A stretch of DNA of 64,000 nucleotides from Manduca sexta (taxonomy: Eukaryota > Arthropoda > Insecta > Lepidoptera > Sphingidae), in the NCBI RefSeq assembly GCF_014839805.1, contig NC_051120.1, positions 2,976,001 to 3,040,000 of the forward strand, read 5' to 3'. The notes beneath the pieces were generated by a model. It was given only the letters and a program-made list of their open reading frames with translations. It made no database searches and was not told the DNA's origin. Position 1 is the stretch's first letter; each line of letters begins with the position of its first letter. The translations under genes were made by a program, and so were the position numbers. Positions 10,989 to 22,972 of this stretch are shown one piece after another.

Positions 10989-11048
10989 TAATATTTTGTA
11001 ATGTTGATGAAATGTTTTATATAGTTTGTAACAATTAACCTGACAATT

Positions 11049-11232
11049 GGCTACTTCGGTGGCATATGTGTATTGCGGGTACGGTACGACACCACTCTAA
11101 GGTCCCGAGTTCAAAACCGAGGATAGGCAGTGATCTTGACACTGCCCAGTATCAGAAACGACTTCGAAACGACTTAAATGCTGTCACTTCGCACATCTTG
11201 AGCATTTCCTGTGGAGCCGTATAAAGGTCCAT
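11049..11232 (+). mobile_element. tRNA-derived SINE, SINE-A/B-like head
   Basis: Head TTCGGTGGCATATGTGTATTG with a B box GAGTTCAAAACC. The body differs from SINE-A and keeps CAGTATCAGAAACGAC and CTTCGCACATCTTGAGCA, reminiscent of the 3' half of SINE-B. Diverged. Confidence 0.6.
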
Positions 11233-11382
11233 TGTATTTATTGATATCCGCAACAATACCTCTAGTAGTAGACTATATGTAGAAAATATAGGTATATTTT
11301 ACGTATGTATGATATAATCATATTGATAAGTCCCGATTGTCCTGATGCAGTGTTAGTTAATATTAAGCTTAATTATATACAG

Positions 11383-11500
11383 GGTCATTTTGACATTGCG
11401 GTAATAAATGAAACATGTAACAAGATAAGCATGTGATTTCATGTATAACGTCTCTAACACAACATTATTGGCCATTTACTCTCCACCAATCCATACTTAG
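11383..11500 (+). mobile_element. MITE-1 left-end fragment
   Basis: CAGGGTCATTTTGACATTGC after TA, then TAATAAATGAAAC, matches the left end of the MITE at 27064. The right end is not visible nearby. Confidence 0.55.
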
Positions 11501-11925
11501 CACCCGACCTCAAATAATTCCTTATACGTCATACATAACTCATAGTAAATTACGGACAGTTAGCATAGTTCGCCAATGATCGCCTTGCATTTAGGAAAAA
11601 TTCTCATTTGGGCAGAAGAGGGCGTTAATTATTGACATACAATGACTTATATGGACCCACGAGCCTCACCGCGCTAACAAGATGTTGCCTTTTTTGTTTT
11701 GACGAATCAGTTTTCGGTAGGCATTTGTTTTTTATTAACATGTGGGCGAAGTAAGTGTGAATTGAGTGCCATGTACAAAACTTATCATGCATAAATTTGC
11801 AAATAGGTAGGAGTGCGGGTGCAACAAGTTAAAGATATGCATTTTTTTTATTATTTAGATTATTTTAGAGCGTTTAAGGTAAGTATATGTAATTAACATA
11901 GATCCTTTAAGGTTTTTTCTAAATT
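11501..11925. other. Unassigned sequence
   Basis: No gene or repeat recognised. Confidence 0.4.
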
Positions 11926-12146
11926 ATTTGTGTATTTTTTGTGGATTATCGCTTTAATGGTGAAGGAAAATATCGTCAGGAACCCTGCATACCTGAGAAG
12001 TTCTATATAGGAATTTTAAGGTTGTGTGAAGTCTACCAATCCGCACTAGGCCAGCGTGGTAGACTAAGGCCTAATCCTTCTCAGTAGTAGAGGAGGCTCG
12101 TGTCCAGCAGTGGGACAGTATATAATGCAGGGCTTATATTATATTT
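11926..12146 (+). mobile_element. SINE-C, 5' truncated
   Basis: Starts within the body (TTGTGGATTATCGCTTTAAT) and runs through AATCCGCACTAGGCCAGCGT, CTCAGTAGTAGAGGAGG and CAGTGGGACAGTATATAAT to the TTATATTATATT tail. The tRNA head is absent. Confidence 0.85.
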
Positions 12147-12449
12147 AGCATAATTTTGATGAAACAGTTTTCTTGCCATATACTTGCTTGCTATTCTTGA
12201 AATGACATAAAAATTGCCCTGCCTTAGCTTGAGCACAGGCAATTCTCGCTCGGTCTAAACAATACTTGTATACGAGCCTAACATATACTCAAAATGAATT
12301 TAGTTCTCGTCTGCGTCTCAATAGTATGATGCAATAATCTAACAATTATTGCTAGCAAAAGTTCCTCCGTCTAAATGGGGCTTAATTGATGTAATTTGGA
12401 GGTGAAATACTGAAAAAAGGTTTAAAGACTAAATGCTTTAAGTAAGTAT

Positions 12450-12645
12450 ATGTGGAGTATCTGGTAAGAATAATCATCATTACCATCACCATCATCATAA
12501 GCCGCATAAAGTCCACTTCTGAACATAGGCCTCTCCAAGATTTCCAGACGGACCTGTCAAAAGCGGCCTGCATCCAGCGTGTTCTTGAGACCTTTAACAA
12601 GTTGGTAAGAATATGGAAAGTAATTCTGTATATAACTGATAACAT
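12450..12645 (-). mobile_element. LINE 3' end, frameshifted ORF2 remnant
   Basis: On the minus strand the frame reads SRTRWMQAAFDRSVWKS, a typical C-terminal segment of the same LINE family as at 57.6 kb. It then slips out of frame before the expected VQQW ending (LCSEVDFMRLMMM instead). An (ATG/GAT)n tail follows at 12474-12500. Dead copy. Confidence 0.7.
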
Positions 12646-12724
12646 TTCTCACTCTGCTAACACATAACCCGAACTGAACGAATTATAATCACATATAATT
12701 TCTTTCCAATTAGAATGTTGGGTA

Positions 12725-12939
12725 TCTATACATATTATAAAACAAAGACCCCTTTTCTCCCTCTCTGTATGTTATAGATTTTCTCAAAATCTACTGAACG
12801 GATTTTTCTGAAATTTAGTTTGGAGATAGTTTAAGATCCTGGGAAGGTTATAGGCTACTATCTATCCCGGGAAAATATATAGCGGGACTTATATTCCGGA
12901 AAACTCCTTCACGCGGACAAAGCCGCGAGCAAAAGCTAG
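12725..12939 (+). mobile_element. HLE copy 4, both termini intact
   Basis: A 215-bp element starting TCTATACATATTATAAAAC immediately after an A and ending GCAAAAGCTAG immediately before a T. A hairpin (GCGGACAAAGCCGC) sits about 10 bp from the 3' end. 5' TC, 3' hairpin plus CTAG and insertion between A and T are Helitron hallmarks. No coding capacity, so non-autonomous. The internal text (ACTGAACGGATTTTTCTGAA, CTGGGAAGGTTATAGGCTAC) is shared with the copy at 35.2 kb. Confidence 0.85.
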
Positions 12940-14895
12940 TTTAATATTAAAGCAATGTTATTCCATCGATAAAATTCAACCGCTTTTTTTCTATTTTATA
13001 ATAACCCTAAACTGCAATCGAATTTACAAAGAGCTTTGTATTCTATAATTATAGGTCATAAAATTCTTAATAAAAATAGCATATAGAACACATCCCATAC
13101 GAAGATTCCGTCGAGTATTATAATAATGGACTGTAATAAACCAAATGTCTAAACCTATAGTAATATTTGCAAACCAAACAGTTATTCATATTAAAATCCA
13201 ACTATTATACATTATAACTTAAATATATTATCATTAACGATAACAAAATATCAATTTCAAAAATATAAAACACATTTAAAGTGCGTTTAACTTTAGATAA
13301 ACGTTAAGTATCTATTCAATATTTTAATTGAGCCAAGCATAACGGTACATAATCACAAAACGTTTATGACAATCTTGTTTGTTCTACAAAAGCGGTCGTA
13401 AATATCGTAAATCATAAATTATAAACAGAATTAGACCTGTCAATAGTCTATTATCTTTATCAAACTTTAATATATATCTTTTACATGCATCTCTTGAGAG
13501 CATAAACAAATTACTGTTCAAAGTACCAATAATTTTGGGCCGAAGGACGTATTAACGTGGTTGCGGCCACTTTTGAGCGGGACATTGGTAATTTTTATGC
13601 CATTATTGATAAAAGCAATGTAATTTGTATTAAGTTGGTTATTTTCTCGACGATTTATCGGTCTTCGATGTGAGGAAAGATAAATATTGAAATGTCGAGA
13701 TGAAGTTTGAATTAATATTATTTTTGCTATCGTAGTAAAAACCAAATGTATTATCCTTTAAATTAGTTACGCAAACGATTCGCTGATTAAATATAAGAAA
13801 AACAAACAAAACAAATAAAACCTTTTTGCACGTCTGATACAAACATTAAAATGTTAAGTTCACAAAAAATATAAATGACCGTTAGTTATCTAAATTAATA
13901 GCTTATAATGCACCTGATAAAATCACAATAATGCAATTATTTCTACTTTAAAATAAAAAACCCATCACAAACCCATGGGAAATTTTATCATACGACATTC
14001 AAAAAAATACACAGCACCGAAGAAACAATATGAGAAACCACCGCGGATAATGTACCCTCGCTTTACAAATCGAATAAAACAAACAATGATATTCTATTAT
14101 GGTGATCCTCTCTCTGTCTCACTCTTGCGGTGTTAGAGAAGGACGAATGCATCGGTTGAAATGTCGTAGGTCATTAGGTGCCTACCATGTAGGGCTAGCA
14201 ATATGCCAATATGGAAGCTGCCGTGGCTTTTGGTTTGTTTCTAACAATAGGTTAGTGGTCATGAAGTATAAGCGTGCGTAGATGACCCCGGTCTGCCGAT
14301 GACACTGATAACTATGCCGCAAGTGAAATTAATTGTGTTGAAAGTTTATTGGATTGCGGTTTATATAAATTGGTTTATTTCGATATTGTTCGACACGGGC
14401 GCGTTTTGTCTTGATATTTCGATTTTATAGCATTTAGATAGAGAGGAGATTTAATCGATCGCATTTAGGTTTCCGTGAATAGAGGTGGGAATTCAGATAT
14501 AGTGTAATATAATTTACACGGCATCTAGATAAGATTTACATAGTGAATAACATTTGTGAAAATGAATTTTAGATTTGTGCAACGGGAACAATTTAAGAAT
14601 ACAATGTTGGCCTTTGCTTGGAACATTGTGATTCTAAAGTATTCTTTAGAAAGGTTATTACTTTGCGATTTGGCTAAGAATGAAAGAACAAGTACCAAAA
14701 ATATAAATCGATTTAAGCAAGGACGAGTTATAGACGTCTTTGGAATGTTATATTACTGGGAGATATTGTTACGTGGAAAGGGTGGGATCTGAGAGATCTA
14801 TCTAAACATGATACTTGCTAAATACTTCTATAATCCAAATTTTGAGCTGCGCAAGTGGAGAGTTATTGAGCGTAAAAATTATAGATATAACGTAC
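12940..14895. other. Unassigned AT-rich sequence
   Basis: No gene seen. The frames at 13518-13842, 14099-14281 and 14556-14792 have no domains or splice context. Confidence 0.4.
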
Positions 14896-14907
14896 CGGGC
14901 TACAGTA

Positions 14908-15079
14908 ATAATATCAGGTTTCCTCACGATGTTTTCCTTCACCGTTAAAGCGAATGATAATTCACAAAGAATACACACATGATTTTAGAAAAGTCAGAGG
15001 TGTGTGCCCTTGGGATTTGAACCTGCGGACATTCGTCTCGGCAGTCCGTTCCACACCCAACTAGGCTATCGCCGCTTGG
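14908..15079 (-). mobile_element. Internally deleted SINE-C with perfect TSD
   Basis: A minus-strand SINE-C of only 172 bp. Its 3' tail (ATAATATCAG) is joined directly to the mid-body block GTTTCCTCACGATG, so about 140 bp of the 3' half are gone while the head is complete (A box TAGCCTAGTTGG, B box GGTTCAAATCC). The 12-bp TSD CGGGCTACAGTA is at 14896-14907 and 15080-15091. CAG at the deletion joint is present at both ends of the lost segment in full copies. Confidence 0.9.
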
Positions 15080-15102
15080 CGGGCTACAGTATATTTACGA
15101 AA

Positions 15103-15315
15103 TGTCATTTTGTGTTAGCTTTATTAATGAACCCACTAGTCTTGACCTCTGTTAACATTGTGCCAAAAATCGTTTGTGAATAACGAATATTTTTACGAAA
15201 AATTCCACTTTTAATTGTCTGATTTTCTGATAATTTTGTAGTTTAGTGAGTATATGGAGTGCGCGTGAGTGTATTTCTGACTAAGTCACGTTACTGGTGC
15301 GACAAATTTATTTTC
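15103..15315 (+). mobile_element. Decayed MITE-1 relative
   Basis: Aligns by eye with 27070-27240: GTCATTTT, TTAATGAACCC, CCTCTGTTAACATTGTGCCAA, AATTTTGTAGTTTAGTG and GTATTTCTGACTAAGT. Termini are not clear. Confidence 0.55.
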
Positions 15316-16920
15316 AACAAAATAAATATGTGGTTTCATTTAGTAAAATAACCTCAAAATTACCCTCTATAATTATGTAGACATTGCACCCTAACAATAT
15401 GCTAATGATAACAAAATCAAAACCGACACACCAAAGTTGAATGAACTCCATCACAATATGAGCATTTAATGATCATACAAATTCATAATACAGCTATACG
15501 GTAAAAATTAATAACCGTACAAGAAAACACTGGTTTGTCATACAAAAGTCATCCAGAATGTCGATTCGAATTACGATAAGGCGTAGAGAATTAGTTCTGG
15601 TAGGCTGTAATGGCTGCTATTATGGGACATGGCTTACACGGAACTTGAAAACTTTGGTGACACGTGGATATGGCATTTAGGGTTTTAAATTTTATTTTAT
15701 AAATAAAAGGTTTACCGAATGGGCTATAAATTAAGTTAAATAGCAAGCAAAAGGTCTGGTGAAGTGTTGGACAATACATGAGATCTATTGAAAATCTATA
15801 GTCATTTTTTTATTTAGTGTTCAGTAACAGGTGACGTTGCGTCAGTAGAGAGTTTCTAGAACTATGAAAGCTGGTCTTATTATACGTATGCTGAACGATC
15901 CGAAATTGCTTTGATGAAACAAGCTGTTGAAGGATGTTTTTCAACATATATAATTATGCCTATCTTATATAGATATAGATTTGCTAGTCCACAAACAGAT
16001 CATGTAAAGAGCATTAGTTCTAGTGGAAGTTAATAACAAAACAATCATAACTAAATAACACAGTCAACATGGAACATCCAAAAATATTCATATTTCGTAC
16101 TCTTTGTAGCATTCATAAAGGTAATGATTGTTAGTATCACTCTAGCATATAAAAGGCCATTTTGGATGCTCATAATCATACAAAGGAATGCTTTGATGTA
16201 AAATAAATATCGTAGAAATCGAATTTAACATCCACTGCCAAAAATGGAGGCCTAAGACAAAAATGGTGTCCAGTGAAGTAAGTTAACCTATTGTAATTGT
16301 AAAAATTAAGGCTCATGTCATTTTTCAATTCAAGGTTACTGGCCTTATTCATGTTCCGTCATATGATACCTACAGTAAGCCTACTGGTATATCAATTCAA
16401 ATCATGCGCAATGTAAGTTCTTATTTCCAATCAATCCACTAACAACACCCAGGACTCCACTGTCATTAAAGCCCAAATGAATTACACAATCTAGTGAGAC
16501 CATAAAGTAATTGTACAACGCAATTTGAACTTTAATGACATACAAACATAAGCCGACAACCACATATTTAATTGGCAAAAGGTGACGAAGGCAAGCCAAA
16601 AGTTACCTTACAATGTTGCAAACAAAAAAATAATCCCTTAAGAGCATTAATACAAACAAAAACAAAACAATACCGTTTAAACAAAGACCACCTGCGCACC
16701 CGTCCACCCCGTAAGTAAGCGTTAAATGGTGTTAATTCGACCGCTTACCACCACACCACACCCTGTCCAACCCAGGACTTGCTAATGTGCGCGTTAAAAA
16801 TGGGTGGCCAAATATTTATATTACCGGACGGACTGTAACCAACATATGAACGATTTGTGCTCAGCGAAGGATAACAGGCCCGTATTATCAAAAATTTTAG
16901 TATATTAAGGTTTAATGAAG
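15316..16920. other. Unassigned sequence
   Basis: No gene seen. A GC-richer patch at 16690-16800 (CCACC/CACACC-rich) may be a conserved non-coding element, but nothing proves it. Confidence 0.4.
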
Positions 16921-17112
16921 GATTTAAATTGTAGATAGTGTTCCATTTATAAAAATCACGTGTTTTTATGGTAGACTATTTTTTACTCGCAGCTCCGCTT
17001 GCATGATAAAAATTTGGATTTAAATTGTAGATACTGTTCCATTTATAAAAGTCACACTTTTTATTGTTTACTAGTTTTTACTCCAGCTGCGCCCGCGTGA
17101 AAAAGATTTTTC
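16921..17112. repeat. 96-bp tandem duplication, two copies
   Basis: GATTTAAATTGTAGATA..G recurs at 16921 and 17017, followed both times by TTCCATTTATAAAA.TCAC and then an HLE 3' terminus in reverse (CTA[G]TTTTTACTC). The unit therefore includes the HLE end, so the duplication happened after HLE insertion. Confidence 0.8.
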
Positions 17113-17215
17113 TGTGTAAAAATACCGCTTAAAATTTTCCCGAGATTAAATGGAGCCTATATTTTCAGTTAGATCTTGCGTGATGCATGTATAAACATAG
17201 ACAAACAAAACTTCT
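17071..17215 (-). mobile_element. HLE copy 5, partial
   Basis: Starts with the reversed 3' terminus CTAGTTTTTACTCCAGCTGC after an A, then the GCCCGCGTGAA hairpin region and TTTTCCCGAGATTAAATGGA. The 5' end is lost. A second, shorter 3' end lies one duplication unit upstream at about 16975-17010. Confidence 0.7.
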
Positions 17216-20200
17216 AAGAACTGTTTTGGCTTCTCTTGCTTAAAGACCTTCATATTAGTTTTTCTTCAATATACTGACGGCCTGTTACAATTTTATTATA
17301 TGTATAAGATAAGATATCAACTTAATAAGTGCAACAGGATTAGTTATAAGGGCGGCGCCCTGCAAAAGTAGTCAAATCGACACTCCACTAACTTTTTAAT
17401 CTGTAGACGCCTTTATTTTGAATAATATTGGCAGTAATATGAATGAAATGACGGTTAACGTCGGTCTACCATTCAGCAATTATACTCCATGCAAAATCTA
17501 GTGAGCTTGTAATTATTTACTCGTATTAGTTATGTAACTGGAGCGTACGTTTTTGATTATTTTGACTTTAATTCTGCCCCGTAAGTATGAGTTGTTCGAC
17601 ATACTGCCTTGTGAGTACTTTAAGCTGTTCAACAAGGAAAATCTAGATATAAGATAGTAGTAAATCCTATGTTGCAATAGGAAGATGGTGACTTGCGAGG
17701 AATTATTAGATATCCATCAAAAAGAGGTTATAAAGAGGTTAGCTTAAAATGCAATTGATACTCATTTCAATTGTTTTGTACTGGTTGGTTAGAATTAAAA
17801 TTTGGAACATTTCATTGACGCGTGGACACGAGTTATAAATAAAAAAGAAAGACGGAAACACGATTCAGATTCTAATTTTAGACTTATTGTCAGGAAGCTC
17901 AATAACCTTTGAGTGAGATTTTTTTTAGAAATACTATTTACGATTCGATAGAATGTTAGTATATTCTAGGTACTTAATGAAGATGACAGATGGCGTATGA
18001 CTAGAAGTGAACGAGCATCGATAATAAAGACTCTTCGTTACTTACTATTTTCATTGAAAAATGAAAATTATGTTGTATGTCATTAAGTTTGAAGTCGGTT
18101 TTTTCATTATATTTATACGTAGTCTGGTGCTTTTGTGTTAAGAGTAAAAACAGTAGGGACTTCTAGATATAATAAATAATATGTTGTCACATACACTATA
18201 GTATGCAAGTGCTCTCTATAATTTTCTTTTTATTTGAGAAACTAAGAGCATTATCTATTCACATTATTACAATTACCTAGAGATCATAAAGTACTACACA
18301 TTCTTTTTGTTATTGAAAGGTCAACTAACTATAGAAATGTAACTTGTTTTTCAAATATCAAAGTGAATTTTCGAATCATGTTCCAGGACAAATTTATACA
18401 TAAATTATTTAGAGACTGAACTACTTCTTGCGGTTTTTAGAGAGCGTTGAACTTCTGTAATAAAAATATATGTATTTTATAAAGGCCAGTTCGGCCAGTC
18501 ATGTAAACGATCTTTATCCGAATAACTGTCCGCCCCTTGTAAACTAATAAATTATTCAAACACATTATTATTTAATCGATACATTTATAATACTATATCG
18601 CAATCGTATAGATTCGATATTTTAACGTACACTCACATGTATACATATCTCCGATATTCTAGGCCATGTAAAGTGTACATCGGATTTCTATCGATATAAT
18701 TAAAAATCCAAAGAAAAATAAAACAACAAATGAGGTTTTACAATGTTTCATTGAACAAAAACTAAACAATTCCCGACATGAATTTAAAGTGACCTATCGA
18801 AGCGGAAAACACAGATAAGTAACTGACTATTTATAGAAGGATTTAATATTTTAAGCTTTTGTTTTCTGAGAAGTGTATGCACTTTATTAGTCATTCCTGA
18901 GATGAGTAAGCATAGTAGACGAATCCTGTTCAACTGTTTATTTCCCATGCATATAAACCCATATAAAGCGATGATCTAACCGAATAAGATTACACCGCAT
19001 TGATATTAATACGCATAATTATAGAGATTGCTCATAATTACCTACTAATAAACTTAGTAGCCATTTATTATTCATCTTTTTACGATCGAACCTGTAATTC
19101 GAATATGGAATCTTAAAATTGACAGCCTATGTTATAATCTGTATACTACAATTAATTTGAAAAACGAATCAATATAATAGATTTTTTAAAGAGCCTCAGG
19201 CAGCAATACTGGCTGTTTTAAAATCAGTCAAGGTACTTTTTAAATCCGCAAATAACAAAACAAACACATGCGCACGTCTCATTTCGCACATTTAAAAAAA
19301 GAATCACTTAAATGACACTTTATTTCTTTTTAAACACGCATAATATCTTAAATTGTTGAACAAATTGAATATATTTTTTACGCATTGGCAACCATTTACA
19401 ACACATTATAATTTAACATTCTTTAAACCAGTTCGAGATGTTTTTATAAACGCATGCAGTGTGTAATTATTTCAAAAATAGCTACTGACGTTCGATAGAC
19501 CGTCTCTCATTGTGATGCATCAGAGAAAAGAAATCACTTGGATTCAATGTAAAAAAAAGGAAATAAAAAATAAAAAGTAAACGAGATGCGCCCGCGTACG
19601 CCAAGATCTCGGTCAGGCGGGAGCCGACTCCTTTTGTTTCCAGCCTCGAATCAGCCAGAGTCTCGAATCTAGATGCTGTTTTCGTATTGTTTTTTTCTTT
19701 TCCCTCTATGGCTTTTTCTTTATTGTCTCAGTGCGGACGGGGCTTTAAAAAAAATAAAACCCGGTGGCTTATGGCTCCCCATTGATATGCGACGTTCGAA
19801 TTGAAATTTAAATATTTGCTTGCGCGGATACTCGACGAGTTTCATATTGAGTATTTTGTTTTTAAAAAATATCTTCGTGTTTTCATCTTAATATTTATTA
19901 TGTTATAAAAAAGCATTGCGAATGAACCGAAAGTATTAAATAGAAATAGATTAAATTTTTTATTGGCATTTTAATTCCAAGTAGTGATGGTCATTGGTTG
20001 TTAAAGAACAAATGCACCTGATGCGAACATTTCGATACTAATCAGATATCGAACGTTTACAGATAAAATCGATTTGACGTTTTAAATGAAGCCTGACCGG
20101 ATTCGATTTACGAAAAAAGTAAATACTCGACCCAGGTCCGTATTTAGAACTGTCCGCGGTGTCTCAATTTTTATTCGAAATGGATTGAAATGTATTACAA

Positions 20201-20852
20201 TAAAAATGTCAATGGAGTTGTATCGCGTCAATACACAATGTCTGCCTCTGCGATGCAGGTTCAAGGCCCTGTTTCTCTTTTATTTTCTACGCAGTTGGTT
20301 CAGTGATAGCCAACGTCTCTAAATGTAACCTTGTCCTTACCTACCGGTGATTTAATCGAAACAAGCCTCCGTTCACTTTCTTAGGACTTTGTCGAGGAAT
20401 TGAAATGTGGTTATTTCAATACTGCTTTTCAATTTATAATATTTTATTATGATTTGAAAAACGGCAAGAATAAGACTTATTTTGATTTTCTTTTTCAACA
20501 ATCCTTCTCTCATATCGCTAACATATACGCAAAATTATAAAAAAATTGTAAATAAAAAAAAAACATTAAAACACAAAACCTCAACATGAAATTATTTTTT
20601 AATACATTTTGGGAGGTCAGAATCCCTTCATTATTAAATTCCACCCTGGAACTGAGGTATCTAGAGCAAAGAAATTTAATTACATTTCACAGAACCGGGG
20701 TCAGAGGGCGACACTGGATATTTGTGATCGTTCCGATGAGTGGCCACGGCTTTTTTAATTGAACCAAGATGGACGTTCGCGGTTCATCAGTGGATAGAGG
20801 AAATACGTAATTACAAGTAAGCTTGCTCTGATTCCTTACTTTTTATAACAGA
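17216..20852. other. Unassigned AT-rich sequence with one CpG-rich patch
   Basis: No gene seen across 3.6 kb. At 19590-19860 there is a GC/CpG-richer patch (GATGCGCCCGCGTACGCCAAG; CAGGCGGGAGCC; CGCGGATACTCGACGAG) that could be regulatory. No splice-bounded frame was found in it. The opposing frames at 20082-20322 are chance. Confidence 0.4.
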
Positions 20853-21072
20853 CTAGCTTTTACCCGCGGTTCCGGCCGAGTGAAATATTTTCCGGGATAA
20901 AAGTCCCGTTTTATATTTTCCCGGGATAAAACATAGCCTATAGCACTCAGAAGTAACATAGCTTCCTTTTAGTGAAAAAAAGATCTATATGAGTATATAA
21001 AATCAGTTTAGTAATTCCTGAGATTAGCACGTTCAAACCAACAAACTTTTTAACTTTATATATGAATATAGA
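20853..21072 (-). mobile_element. HLE copy 6, both termini intact
   Basis: A 220-bp minus-strand element. The 3' end at 20853 reads (minus) GGTAAAAGCTAG before T, with a GC hairpin (GGCCGGAACCGCGG region). The 5' end at 21072 reads TCTATATTCATATATAAAG after A. It carries the family block CCGGGATAAAA...AGCCTATAGCACTCAGAAGTAA. Non-coding, non-autonomous. Confidence 0.85.
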
Positions 21073-21802
21073 TTTGAGTCGCATAGCGTTATTTTCGGGA
21101 AATAAGCGTGAAATGGTATTCTATACGTCAATTTCAATGGTCAAAAACGCGATAAGGTGTGTTAGGTGCTTATTATGAACAAAATAAGGTATGGCATATG
21201 GAATCAAGGCTTTACCGTTCGTATAATTCAATAGATGAGACGGAATTTATTACAAGTATTATGTTAGGTCTACTACTGCTAAATCGCTATTGCAAACAAG
21301 ATCTAGTTAGAAACTATAATACGGGATTAACCTGTTCCAACAGGCCCGAATATTTGTGTCGACTGTTAAGGGGTAATCATCTCTAGTCAGTCGATATTCT
21401 ATCTATGCAACGCCACACCATCATAAAAAAAAACATAAAAAAAAGAACGTACCACTGCGAAGCCTGGCTTACAGTAGTTGCAGTGGTGAGTGTAAAAGCG
21501 GTATGAAGTCTAAAAAAATCTTAATAATATTGAATATCATTATTATTTCTTAGGATTGATATTATTATTACAGAAAGTTCAATACTATTGTCTCAAAAGC
21601 TTAGCATTTTTTACGCCCGTCAGCGAAGTCATGCTACATTTCACATAATTTGACATTATGCTCGGTTAGCTAACCTTGTGGCTACGGGTGTAAAAGTAGA
21701 TAGTTGAATGCCATTGGGTTTAGCAAGTGACTGAGTTTACGTTATGTTTAGTGTTTTTATCCTCGATGGTATATTTATGGAACATGACACACTGTAGTCC
21801 GC
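21073..21802. other. Unassigned sequence
   Basis: No gene recognised. The 75-codon frame at 21159-21386 has no visible domain. Confidence 0.4.
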
Positions 21803-22693
21803 ATATAATGTAGAGTTGCCATCATTGACAAAGAAAGGGTGAAGTTTTCCAATAGGTAATATAATGTAGAGTTGCCATCATTGACAAAGGGTGAAGTTTT
21901 CGGATAGGTAATATAATGTAGAGTTGCCATCATTGACAAAGGGTGAAGTTTTCCAATAGGTAATATAATGTAGAGTTGCCATCATTGACAAAGGGTGAAG
22001 TTTTCGGATAGGTAATATAATGTAGAGTTGCCATCATTGACAAAAGGTGAAGTTTTCGGATAGGTAATATAATGTAGAGTTGCCATCATTGACAAAGGGT
22101 GAAGTTTTCCAATAGGTAATATAATGTAGAGTTGCCATCATTGACAAAGGGTGAAGTTTTCCGATAGGTAATATAATGTAGAGTTGCCATCATTGACAAA
22201 GGGTGAAGTTTTCGGATAGGTAATTAATATAATGTAGAGTTGCCATCATTGACAAAGGATGAAGTTTTCCGATAGGTAATATAATGTAGAGTTGCCGTCA
22301 TTGACAAAAGGTGAAGTTTTCGGATAGGTAATATAATGTAGAGTTGCCATCATTGACAAAGGGTGAAGTTTTCCGATAGGTAATATAATGTAGAGTTGCC
22401 ATCATTGACAAAGGATGAAGTTTTCCGATAGGTAATATAATGTAGAGTTGCCATCATTGACAAAGGTGAAGTTTTCGGATAGGTAATATAATGTAGAGTT
22501 GCCATCATTGACAAAGGATGAAGTTTTCCGATAGGTAATATAATGTAGAGTTGCCATCATTGACAAAGGTGAAGTTTTCCGATAGGTAATATAATGTAGA
22601 GTTGCCATCATTGACAAAGGATGAAGTTTTCGGATAGGTAATATAATGTAGAGTTGCCATCAGTGACGAAGGGTGAAGTTTACTGAAAGGTAA
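21803..22693. repeat. Minisatellite, ~17 copies of a 52-bp unit
   Basis: The unit runs ATATAATGTAGAGTTGCC, ATCATTGACAAAGGGTGAAG, then TTTTC[C/G][G/A]ATAGGTA. I count 17 copies of TAGAGTTGCC. Most units are 52 bp and a few are 51 bp (one G fewer in AAAGG). The first has three extra bases (AAAGAAAGGG) and one mid-array unit has a TAAT insertion. Three variants of the tail (CCAATAG, CGGATAG, CCGATAG) are interspersed. The last unit is diverged (CAGTGACGAAGG, ACTGAAAGG). The 17-residue protein repeats seen on the minus strand come from the 51-bp units and are not a gene. Confidence 0.97.
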
Positions 22694-22729
22694 CCCGAAA
22701 GTAATATGCATAAATGCGGTCTGCAAATC

Positions 22730-22960
22730 AGCAATCAACAGCGAAAAAATAATATTGACGGGAAAAGAAGAGAGTAAGCGCCCTCCTGAGAGAAGACCGA
22801 CTAAATAGAGTGAACAAATCACTAAACTTTTGCAACCCAAGCTGCACGATGCAATTCACGCCGCCGATAATAGAACCAGATGGAGGGCGCTTGTAGACTA
22901 TAGACTCAGCCTACTGCGGTCACGATCCTCAGCATTAAGGGAACGACAGGATGGATGGAT
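22730..22960 (+). mobile_element. 5'-truncated LINE insertion with 12-bp TSD
   Basis: A 231-bp insert between two perfect copies of GGTCTGCAAATC (22718-22729 and 22961-22972). The 3' end is a (GGAT)n run (22948-22960). The last ~37 codons are open and read ADNRTRWRALVDYRL, resembling the C-terminus of non-LTR reverse-transcriptase proteins. Farther upstream a KRPPERR segment recalls the usual GRPPxRW motif, then an in-frame stop breaks it. TSD, 5' truncation and simple 3' tail together indicate target-primed reverse transcription. Confidence 0.85.
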
Positions 22961-22972
22961 GGTCTGCAAATC

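Noticed and set aside
21803..22693. CRISPR-like array
   Set aside because: Units are head-to-tail with no unique spacers, and the genome is a eukaryote; it is a minisatellite.
22402..22840. Protein frame with 17-residue repeats (SMMATLHYITY...)
   Set aside because: Produced by 51-bp units of the minisatellite; most units are 52 bp and shift frame, so no repeat protein is encoded.
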